Below, in pieces: positions 12,701 to 24,700 of a stretch of 37,562 nt of DNA. The DNA comes from a virus: the IMG/VR virus record IMGVR_UViG_3300009537_001521, positions 1 to 37,562 of that record; one strand, 5' to 3'. Both the position numbers and the translations under genes were made by a program. The notes under the pieces are model-generated. The model made no database searches and was not told where the DNA came from. It saw only the letters and a program-made list of their open reading frames with translations. Each line of letters begins with the position of its first letter. The first letter of the stretch is position 1.

Positions 12701-15700
12701 TTACCAGCCATGACGCCTTGTCTTGTCCCTCGTCTTGTCGTCCAAATCGTATTGAATGCTTGTCCGAAGCTCACGAGGTGAAACTCCAAATTCCGCCAAC
12801 GCGTAAATGATTGGTTCAATCCATGATACATCCTTGTCCATCGCCGACTTCGCTGTCAAAATTCCAGCATTCGCATAATCATGCAGCACTGCCGTAAAAG
12901 CAACGGAATCCATCACGTCTCCAAAGGCTGATTGATTGAAAGAACCAATCTCAATGCGGTCACGTTCGGGCATCCGCTCGTTCACTCCACGTTCAAGACG
13001 TTCGCCAAGCAAGTCAGATATAGCAGAAGCCAGTTCCTCATTAGCCTTTCGGTTGGTCTTCCCAACTAGCTGGGTGAATGAAGAGTATCCAGACAATACC
13101 CCAGCATAAGGGATAACCTGTGCCAATTCCTGACTCACCTTTGAGCCAAGTGTGGCCCATGCTGAATACCGTGAAGCCCGCATGTCCTTCTTAGTGCTGA
13201 ACAACTCCTTGGCGGGTCCCATTATCAATGGCTTGTAAACCTTCTCAAGAAAGTTGTCGTCTTTTTGCTCCTTCATGATCTTGTTTGACCACTTCTGAGC
13301 TTTCCTTGCCGCTTCGTCGTCATCGTCTCCCATGGCCTTCATCACGAGATAACCAGCCAATGGTAGCAACACCTCAAACTTCATCAATTGGAAACCAATG
13401 TTCTGGACCATCGTTCCAATCAGGTTCTCGGCAGCCTCACGGCGCATACCCTGATCCTGTCCAAACAACGATGGAATCAACGCGGTGGCATTACTAGCAG
13501 TGGTTGCAGTGTGGTTACTGAAGCGCACCATCGTTCTTGCAACGTGTTGGAGAGTGGGTGATTGGCTGGACGACTGGAACAAAAAGGCCTTTTTTGCTTG
13601 GTCTGATTGCCCCATGTGGTCGCTCACCTTGATCTGAGCAAGTTGCACTGCCAAATCTGGAATTTGATCTTTTGGCATACGCAACAACTCGTCCATCGTT
13701 TTGGGAGCTCGATCTCCGATGATCTTTTTCATCTCAATCATCAACTCGGTCATGAAGATGGTTCGTGACAAGATGCGCTCCACCTTCGCAATCGCAAGGT
13801 CCATACCCTTCTCTTGCAAGTTCTTGATCCCCTCGCTCATAAACCCAATCCCTTGAGACAGCTTGTTGCTTCCAACGGGGACCTGTGTGCGAATCAATCC
13901 TTCATAGCGGTCAAATCCTTCAGCTCCACGACGGTGGACCATCGGACTGACAAGACGGACGAAATCAACAATCTGATCACTACGCTTCTTGCTATTGCCT
14001 TCACCGTCATACACATCTCCCGGCAAGGCCGAGGAAAGCGAATTAGAAACCACTTCTCCAAAATTGGTCATCATCAATCCAAGTTCACTGAATTGTCCAG
14101 TGAAGGCTTTCTTCATGATTAATCCAACCATCGAGGGAGCCGATTGATTCCACATCTGACGCAATGAAAACAAAGCCCTGAAAATGAACGTGCTGCCAAG
14201 AAACTCCAACGTCTTGGAAAATTTGGTGTTGTGCACCCCCATCTGGGAATCATTCATTACGTCGTTCTCAATCTCCCGCGCTAAAGCCGCCAAGGTAACC
14301 TTCCATGTATGATGGTCGAACGACTCCGTTTTGATCGAGTTACCTTCTAGAAGTCGTGGAGCCCCTGTCACGGTAGGCAAACCACGAGTATATTCCTCCT
14401 TGCCAATCAACTCACGCAAGATGGCGTAATTAGCAGAGACATTCACACGATCCACCGTATCACGAATCATCGAAAGCGGTGCGCTCAGACCATTCAGGTC
14501 AATGATCTTGAAGACGTTGTTCTTGTTCTGGTTAAAGGCACGACGCCCTCCTTGGCCTAGAAGCGACGATTCTTTGAGAGAGGTCTTCTCCAACGGATCG
14601 TTGGTGTATTTACCTTCTCCCAATTTCACCCGCTCGACGTGTGGATTGGCGGCAAAATGAGACCTCAACGGAACAATACTGCCAAATTGGGTTTGCGCAT
14701 CCATTCCCACCACCATCGACTTACTCGGTGATTCTTCCTCGCTGACTTCGGCACTCCTACTCAGGATGGCCTTGCTGTATTCAAAGGCATCGGTCATCTC
14801 CTTAAAGATGTCGAGCAACTCATTGGAATATTCCTCAATACCGGCCAGAACCTTGTCATCTACTCCGATTTTCAGCGCGTCCACCGTCTTCTGAATGTAT
14901 TCCATGGCCATCGCGTCTTGCGCGACACCGACATTTGCCGTGTTGCTCTTAGGAACATTATTCAAGTATTCAGAAAGCGTAGGTTTCAGGAGTTCAAACA
15001 TTTGTTTTACTCCAGCCCTTTCACCCACTACATCCGCATGTTTGGCATTGAAATATCTGCTCACCCTGTTGTAGCGGCTCTTCTGAGCCTTCTCGTAACG
15101 AATGAGATCATTGTAAGTTCCTTGGAATCCGCTGATCCAATTAATCAAGTTCTCGTGGGTGGACCCTCCTCGGGCCTTGGTGATACCTTGAAGACTCGCA
15201 ATGACGTAGGCCCTACTGTGGTTGAGCCAGTTGGTCCCAAGGCCCTTGGCAGCCTTCTCAAGACGCTCCTTGTAAATGATTTCGTCAGTCTTCGATCCGT
15301 CACGACCGGACTGGCCGTCAAAGCCCTTCTGGAGATACGAGAGGATGCGCACCGCCTCCTGCCATGCAGCCTTATTCTTACCGAACATTCGACGAACTCG
15401 TGCATCTTGGTGATGAAGGTGGCGCAGCATCCAGATTTCCGCGTTACCAATGTTCCCCGCAATACCAGTGACAAGACGACGCATGATGTGTTGACCTTCA
15501 ATGTCTCCAAACACCTTGGCATAAAGACGAATGAGATTCATCTCCTGCATCTGGGCGTCTCCTTTGGAGAACGTTCCTTGATCAATATCCATCAAAAACT
15601 GCATCACCTCCTTGCGGGTGGTGTCGAGCATCTTGGAATTGGAATCAGTGGCATAGACCAATCCACGAATAATGTGAGCGTATTGTTTTCTTACTTTCTC

Positions 15701-18700
15701 CATCATCCACCCACCACCAACTGCCTCACCCTTGGAACGACCGTCATCAAGCCGCATCTTGTCGTTCATCCACTTGATAATTTGGTTGTGAAAACCATCG
15801 GCAAACCCGGTAGCTACCTCACCCAATGTCGGAGCCTTGCCCTCTTTCGAAAGAGCTTTAGTCAGGCTAAAATCATCCCACCTACCTTTGGGGTTCCATG
15901 GTTTAGCGATGGTGTCAGGGTCTGTGCCAAGATTGTAAGCCTCATAAGACCCCTCCACTTCATGGTCAGGAGAGCTCGCGGCATTAAGAACAATGCCCTT
16001 GAGGGCACTGTCTACGTTTTCGTTTGACCCAGTGCCTCCAAAATATTCCGCAAGGTTGTCCTTGGCGTCAATAGGGACAAACAACACCTTCGTGCCATCA
16101 CCCGCATCAGCAATGTGGCCAAACATCGCGCGACGTGCCTCGTAGTTGGCTGGCTTGCGCAACCGGGCCACCCGCTTGTCTCTCACCGACATAGCGACAA
16201 GGTTATCATCTTCCGCAATCATTGCCTGAAGATCGGCGCTAATAACGTGTCCCTTGGTGATGCTACGCTGTTGCGCCAAGCGTGCCTTGTTCACTTCGGT
16301 CTGGACGTCCATCACGCTCATCGCCTGCGTAATCATCTTCTGATGGTTGAAATCACTGATGTAGTTGAAATCGTTGCTGAGCATCTTGTAGGTGTCCCAC
16401 GCCCGTTCCCGCACGAACGAATCAATGGCACGCTTCAGTGCCTGTGACCGAATGTAGAAGTTACGGTAGTGATCATCATGCAGGTCGAAGTCGGTTTCAT
16501 TCCAGTCAGGAACAAGTGCAAGAGGCAGGGACGAACGCTCCCGCTCCTCCACAATCGCGGAATCATCCTTGAAGTCGTCGATGAGCGAACCGAGCTCCAC
16601 CCCGTCACTATCGTGCTTCGTGGTCCATGCCAACTCTCCTTGCAGTTTTCCAAGCTCCTCTTGAGAAAGATCGATGTCAGATTGCAGATCCTTGATTGCT
16701 TTAGCGTCTGCGTGCTTGGCGAGCCTCACCTTGTCGGCAGGGTCTATAACGAAAGACTGGAGAAGTTGCCCAAATGTCGTGGCCACTTCAATGTCGACTG
16801 CTTGTCCATATTCAAGGAGAACCCTTCTAAAGACACCTTGAACAGCATTCTCTATCGTTCCCCTAATGTCTCCTCTTGGGGACTCTTCAGCAATGGCTTT
16901 CCGCGCAATGTCGAGAAGATCCTTAACGATAGGATTGGCGTAATCCTTGATGGGTTGCCCATCATAATCTCTCTTTCCTCTGGTCTTGTCGCGGCGGATA
17001 GGCTTGTTGGTTTTCTTGCCTCCAAGAACTTCCTCAGCATTAAGGACCAATGAATTGAGGGCCGTAAGGAATTCATTCGTAATCTCCTCACGATGCTGTT
17101 GCTGCTCCAATGCAAACAAGTTTTCTTCTGCCTTCGGGCCTTTTGAAAACAAACCATTCACCTTCGAAAGTTCACGGGTAACATTGACACGTTGACCGGG
17201 TTGCAACGGCTTAAGGCGAATTAGCTCCGCTCTCTCACTATATTTGGGACCGTAGAGCCCATTTGCGAAGGCCTTCAGCAACGAGTTGAAAGTCTCGTTC
17301 ATGCTCTGGATGACGGCATTCACCTCGCCAATCGCATCCAACTCAGTAGTAGATGTGATCGAACTAAAGACGTCGTTGTCACCGCTAAGTAGACGTTCGG
17401 TTTCCTCTGCGATTGGTGCACTTTGCGCCCGATCAAGGACTATCAAAGCAGTGCGGTAACGATCTCGCAACCCACGAACTATCGGGTTGTTCGCAGAAGT
17501 CGAGAATGCCTTTGCCAAATAGGCAGCCCTTATGTCCATATCAACCGCCCGCTCGTGCACGATTTGTGCAAGGGTGTCGACAATCTGGTTCTTGAGTTTC
17601 TGAATAATCTCCCCCTGTTTTTCTCTGTCGTCGTCGTTGATTTCGAATGAGTTGAGTTGGTCGATGAGTTTGGTTTGTTGGTCTTTTTTCGATTGAATGA
17701 GGTATTTGAGGTAAGTTTCACGTTGAAGTAGCTCGTCAATAGCCCGTTGCACCAACACCTCCTGTGCCTCGACGTAACCCGGAAGACGGTCTTTTACATT
17801 TTGATACAAGGCATCATCCAAAACAATCCCCAAAGGTTTGTCTCCAAGAACACCGCTCAAACTAATTCCAAAATCGTCTTCAGTCCGACGCATCGCATTG
17901 TATTTCTCGCGCAACCGAGCAATCGCAACCGGAGTCTCTCCAATCATGCTCATCAATCCCGCACGGAATTGAGCCAAGGTAGATTCACGATAGAAGGATG
18001 AGGCAGCCAAGCGGTTGCCCGGTAGTGATGGCATGGCAAGGTTTAACCCACCGCCCATGTAAGCCGCTCCACGACTCCTGAATCCACCAAGCTCCTGCAA
18101 TACGGGCATCTGTCGATTCCTTGACAGCGTCATGTTGCGTGTAACAAGGGATGGTCCAACGAATGGTTTGACCGCGTCCCTCTCATCTTTAGTCAGGCTA
18201 ACGAGCCCGGCCAAGAGGTTGACCAATCCGATGTCAGCATTACTGATCCCATAGAGAGCGCCCTCGGCCTGCTCGAACTCGGAGACATTTTGAAAGACCT
18301 TGTCGAACAACTTCTCGAACTCGCCTTGTTCAAAGTCACCATGGAAGCTCTTGTCTCGCAACATTGCCCGCATAGCCATGAGCAATGAACCCCGCATGTT
18401 GTAGCGTGAATACCTTGCTCGGTCGTTCTCGGTGAGGTTGGAAATATCTACCCCTCGCTCCTGAAGGTAGGTTCCCATTTCCTCCAACGTCTGAAAGATC
18501 GGCTTCGATTCGTCTCCCTCGAAATCCTTGGAAATGTCGTCCTCCTTGATTGGCAAGATTTCGCCCATTTGTGGTTTGTCCATGGCCAAGACTGAGTTCA
18601 CCAAGGCCTGTTGCAGCGCTGCATAGTCATCTCCTAGATTGATTAGACTGTCAGAGCGCCCAATGGATACATCCGCATAGAGCTTATAGAGGCTGGGGTT

Positions 18701-21700
18701 GGTCACCAGCTCGGCAAGGAACAGGGCATTCTCGGCGCTGGTGGCTGCTGTAGAGCGGGCGATACGCCCTACGGCACTCTGATCCACCCCGGTGGTGCTC
18801 TCTCGCTCCATGCCCTGCCCAAAAGCTGGCATCGTAGTCTTCACGTCCCTACCATCATCGTCGCGTTTGGCGAGATTCCGAAGGCGATCCATGGAGGACT
18901 CCACATTGTCCAACACTTGGACCATCTCCCCCGCTTTCATCAAATGTCCATGCAAGATGGAACGGAAAATCTTCTTTTGTTGTGCGTTAAACTCTCCTTT
19001 GTCGTCAAATGCCTTCTCAAACAAGTCCATCTCGCCTTCGATGGTTCCAATGTTGTCGTCATACTTCTGAGCCATCTCAGACAAAAGGCGCACCTTGTTC
19101 ATGTCGGAGCGAACACCTCCAATAAACTCATTGAGCTTGGCTGCCGCTTCGGGATTGGTTCTGGCCAGATGATTGGCCGCTTGAAGGACCATCGAAAATA
19201 CGTTGCCACGCCGTTCAGTGACAGAGCTGGTCTGAACCTGTGGTGCGAAAATGACGTTCGGTTTGCCGTTCTTCCCAGCGATAAACAATGGCTTGGTTGT
19301 GCCGTTGTATCCTCGCAAATCCAACTCAGATGGTGCGAAAATCACCGTATTGGGAATCAACTGAAGCATAATGTGATGAATTCCCATCTCACTCTGACCA
19401 ATATACCCAACACCAGCATCCAACAAGCCACGAGCATCAAATAAAGGAACAGCTCCACCTTTCATCATCAACTTGTGTAACAACTCGGCAACCCCAGCGA
19501 TGTCCTTCGGAGTGGCGGAGATGTAGTGAGCCAAGTCGTCAAACGGATTGGTCTCACCGTGCTCCTCAGTGTAGGACTCCATGAACGAAGTGTTGTCCTT
19601 CTCGATACGGCCCCTGAGTTTCTCCACGCTCTCCAAAGCAGTGCCAGCAAGCACTGGGTTTTTGGTCTCGCCGCTCTTTGCATAGGCAAAAGCCGCTTCA
19701 AGGATGGACGCAAGCGCATGGGTGGAAGTTTCCCGACGGCCAATCATCACCTTCTCCATGAAGGCGTCTTCTTTCTTCACTTTGAATTCAAGAACGGTGC
19801 GAAGGAAGGTTTCTGGATCAATCCTGTGTTTCAGATCGTTCTCAAAAACATCCCCTGCATACGGATCAAATGTCCACTCAGGATGAATCGAGTAAAACTC
19901 CTTGAGCAGTTCAGCCAGCTTCTGCTTGTCGGCATCAGAGTTACCAATGCTGAACACGCCAATGATGGCGCGTCCTGTCAGACTATGGATGGTTTCCTTC
20001 GAAGAACGACCAAGCGCGTAGTCTGAAAGATCGAACAAGAATTGCCGTCCGGCGTGCGCCTTTGTGCCGTTTCCTAAGTTGCCAACCATCATCGCAGCAA
20101 TCGTGATGGCCCGGCGACGCAATTGATTTGGCAAGTCCTCCTTCTTGATGGAGCGATCCAATGGCAGCCCCATGAAATCGCCAACAAGGTAGTTCTCGCT
20201 GCCTGCGGTGCTCACATTGCCGGGGCGTCCATCCATGTCGGGTTCCATCACCTCAGACTGGCGATAGACAATATCACCGTTGCGTAGCATCCGCGCAGCC
20301 TCGTTCTCCCAGTCACCCTTGGCAAACACTCCCAGAAGCTCTTGAGCATAGACCGCTCCCATCCGCAACCTTGAACGCTCGTTCAAATTCTGGAACATCC
20401 ATGTCAGATTGTCCAAAGCCTTCTGGTCAATTTGTTGTTCACGCAGCGCCAGCATCGCCTTCCAGCTTGGTTTGAAGGACAAGTCGGACGACGTGCGCTC
20501 CATCTCTCGATTAACACTAATGCGGAAACGACTGTCGGTGAATTCTACCAATGCGTGACGGGCACCGGACAAATCGTTCGAAAGAAGACGAAGACCAATG
20601 GCCAAATCCCCAAAAGAAGATTGATTCACTCCCTGACCTTCAGTGAACACCGCTTCGATATTCTTGCTTCCGTCGTCCAAGTCCCTGCGAGCGGAAACAA
20701 AAGCATTCTCATGCGAATCAATCACCTCCCTCAGTTCTGAAATGCGCTTTTGAAGCAATGGGCTAAACCATCCAGCAAGGGTGGTGTTGCCGCCAAGCTT
20801 GCTAACCACGCTGGAACGTCCGCTATCGGTGTCGTTGATGGCACTCTCAACTTTGTCCAGCCACTGCTTCATCCCATCGAGCATCTCGCTGTAGGACATG
20901 GTCACCTTCACTGTCTCGCCGCCTTTTTCTACGGTAGTGCCGTCCAGAACATTTCGGAAGTTCTCAGCGTCAAACTTCTTGTTGTCGACCAAGCTCCTGA
21001 ATCTGTTGAAGTCTTTAGTCAGGCTAAACAGTGGAAAGATTTCCTTTGCTCCCTTGAGCCCGATACGCCCGGTATCCTCGTTGACCGTCATCTCGGAGGC
21101 GAACCCACCCGTCACCGTGTAAATCTCATACTCCGCCACATTCACCAGCCCAAGACGATAAGCCAAATTAAAGCGCATGTAGGAATCTCGCCCCGCCTTG
21201 TAGGAATTATTCATGAAACGACGATGCAACGTGGCGTAGGCCTTGCGCTCGTCCGGGTTCTTGGCAAAGCGACGACGGGGTTGACCCTTGCCGACAGTGT
21301 CCTGATCGTTGCGCTCGTTCTGAATACCATTGCCGTCAGGGACATTGTAGCCAAGCACCTCGCTCAAGCTCGTTGGATCTCCCTCAGGCATCCACTGGGC
21401 CTCGTCGACGTAGGGATTGCCCTTCTTATTCACAGCATTGGTGATCCAATGGATGGCGAAATCACGACGATCCAAATCTCCCTCGCCAATAGCCGACTGG
21501 GCAAAGAAACTCACGCTCTTGTTATAAATACTCAGGGCCTTAAGGTAGGCGTCGTATTGGTCGTAACGCCGATCAATCATTTCCTGATCCACTCCAATCT
21601 TCTTCCGGAGCATCGCAGCCTCTAAGGTGTATTTCTCCGCAAGGTCAATGTCACCCACGTCTCTAAGTATCGCAGCCATCTCCTGATGCGCAATCATCTT

Positions 21701-24700
21701 GTTTTCAGTTTCTGCCCACTTAACGGCGTGCACAGTGGCCAATCCTTGTTGCTTACGCTGCGCTGTAAGGAGCTTGTCGATGTTCTCTGAGGGTTTCACC
21801 CCAAGACGATCTGCGAGCTCTCCAGAGACCAATCCGGGAGTGCCTGAGACCAACACCTGCAATGGTGATTCACCGGGCTTAAACACCGGCTTCCCGTCTG
21901 CATCCCTCTCAACGTCATAGATAGCGTCACTATTAAGAAGAAGGTTGACGTAATTCCCAAAACGATTCTTCCAAACCTCACGGGCCTTGTAGTAGGTGTT
22001 GATCTTGGTTGGCTCAAACACAGATCGTGATTCACCAAGCCAAGAAGAAATAGTCCCAATCGCACGCTCAAACAGGAGAGGCTCCGCATATTTGCCCTTT
22101 GCGATGTTCTCTTCACTTAATAAAGCATTCGGATCATAGGACAAAGCAGGAAGAATGATGGCTTTCTCGTCTGCCGTCATCGTCTTCTTGGCTCGCACTG
22201 CCTCACGTGCCTTGGCAAGAAGAGCAACCGCCCGTTGATCCCTACGGTTCCGCTGGATCTTCTCAAACTCCGCATCTAACTCAGATTCAATCCCTTCACG
22301 AACTTCTGGAAGCGGCTCTACAAAGCCAAGTTTCCGAGCAGCCTCCATCATCCTCACCGTGGTATGCGGATTGGCATTAAGGATTTGAGCAGCGGCTTCC
22401 ACATCACGACGGACGTTGTCGCTCTCCACCTGCTCTGCCAGCTTCTCCACCTCATTCTTGGCGTGCTGATAAAGGGCGAAGTCCGTAAGATCCTTGGGAG
22501 CGCTATCAATAATTGAGGCAAGCACGCGCAATGGATTCTCATCTCCCTTTTTAATGTCACTCCATTCAAATAGTTGCGAAGGATCAAACTCCAATGCGTC
22601 AATAGCGGCATCGAGAGCCGCCTTGTTGTGGACAATCATGCCCAACGACGAGCCAAAGGAATTGATGTCATTTAGCTCGGCTAAAGCAGTGTCAATGAGA
22701 GCCAAGTCAATGTTCTCATGGTAAGCCGCAATGTGTTCTCTCACCCCCTCGTCCAGAGAGAGTTCCATCTTGTCGTAATCAAACACAAGGACCTGCTCCA
22801 GTTTCATTCCCATGAGCGCCGGAATCATCCTCAACTGGACCAAGCCGACAGAGTTCTGGGCCGCCACATCACCCACTCTCTCACGTTCGCTCTCAGTGTA
22901 GCCCAGAGCCGTCTCCTTGACTTCCTTGGCAAACTTCTGGCTCATGTCCTCAATGTCACCCATAAGGCCCTTCTGAACGTATCTGGAGTGCATCCGCTGG
23001 AGCATCGAGCGTTGCAATGGGGTCATCTTCTTCTGAAGCGCTCGCACACCAATCATTGTCCTGATCTTCTCACCATAGCGCATCACCATTTCACGAATGG
23101 TATTGATGAACCCACCGAGATTGTTTGCCTTCTTTCCAATCTTGGCAACATCGTCACTAATGGCCAGCGCGGCAAGACGGGCGTTATACATCGTCTGCTC
23201 CGCAGTGGTACCGGAGAAACGCATCTGGTGGAGCTTGCGCAGCATTTCGGACGCAATGTTCTCCTTGCCCAAATTCACTTCCTTTTCGAAGCGGGCGTGG
23301 TCAAACACTCCATTGGCGTCAACGTAGGACGGGTAGCGCTCCTTGAGTGTGCGGTCCGAAATCTCCTTGATGAAATCAAAAGCCTCCTTGTTCTGGCCCT
23401 TTTGCCTCTTCTGGGATTGGTCATAGAACTGCCTGAGCTCCTCGGCCTTGAACTCCTTGAGACCAACCACGTGAGTGAGCTCTTCGTCCACCACCCCTGC
23501 AATGACCCGTGCCACCTGACCTGCCATGAAGACGTCCGCCTGTGCGTTCCCGTGGGCGCTGTAGTGGCCTAGATGCTTGCGAAGGTGAGCAACCAAATTC
23601 TGGTAATCCACCTTCACAATTGGAATCAAAGCTGTTTCGAACTCGGTCGCCTCGGAGACAGGAGCCTCAACCGTGATGGTCTCAAACAAAAGCTCACCCT
23701 TTGAATCAACATCCTGGAGTCTGACCCTGTCCATCTTTCTTGTAAACTGGAACGGATTTCTTACCCGAACTCCCTTGGTATCGATGTAAGAATTTTTGAC
23801 GCGTTGCCCTTCCGTCGTCTCCGTATCGAAATGCCTGCCATTCGCTAGTGACGACTCAACAAATGACGTCACATTCACTCCCGGTGCCACCTGCTTCAAG
23901 ACCTTGGCAACCACACTACGCATCTTGGCGTTGCTCATGGTCTCTCCATCCACACCCAAAATACCCTTCAAATCACCGACAATCTGATTCGCAACTGCAT
24001 CCAAACGCGAAGCAAACCACTTCGAGCCTGACTGGCCAAGCGCCTTCCAATTGCCCTTTCCGTCCACCATCTTGGCAGGATCAAGGAGCTCGAAGACATA
24101 GTGCCAACCAGCCGCGCCCTTGAACGAGTCGGTCATCACAAGGATGCGCGGGCTCTTGCCAACGGTCGTAATCACCGTCCCTGCGGGGAAGTCCATGCGC
24201 GAACCCTTGGGAGCAACGTAGGTGTAGGACTGGGACGAGGAGGTTGCCACAGCAGCTCCCTTCTTCCAGTGACCATTCTCCGACTCGTAGTTTGGATCGG
24301 GGGTGGCGTTTTCAATCACCTCGTCAGCAACCGTGTAGGAGGGTAAGGTAGGATCGGCAGCGTCATAAGAACCGGGCTTCTGGGCCAAAACTTCTTTTTG
24401 AGGGCTTTCGTCTTCAACAGAAAGTTCAGGAAAGACCTTGTCCATGGTCTGTCTCTTTGCTTGCTCCTTTTGCTCCCCACTGATTCCAGGGACAGCTTCA
24501 ATCCTACCTTCAATTTCAGATTCAATTTCTTCTTTTGTCTGTCCCTTCTTTTTCCTTGCCGTGCCTAAAGCCGCCAGAGCGTTGACCATTACCAACAAAC
24601 TAGCATCGGATTTGTTGACGGGGCTCATTGGAGCAGTTTTCGCCACGACATTCGACGGAAGATGGCGATAGCCCAGCACACGGTCTTTTGAGAAAGCTGC

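Noticed and set aside
14918-16027. Long plus-strand reading frame opposite the giant gene (also 20750-21625 and 22718-23572)
   Set aside because: These run antisense to a continuous, well-supported coding frame, have unnatural composition and no start context; they are shadows of its codon bias.
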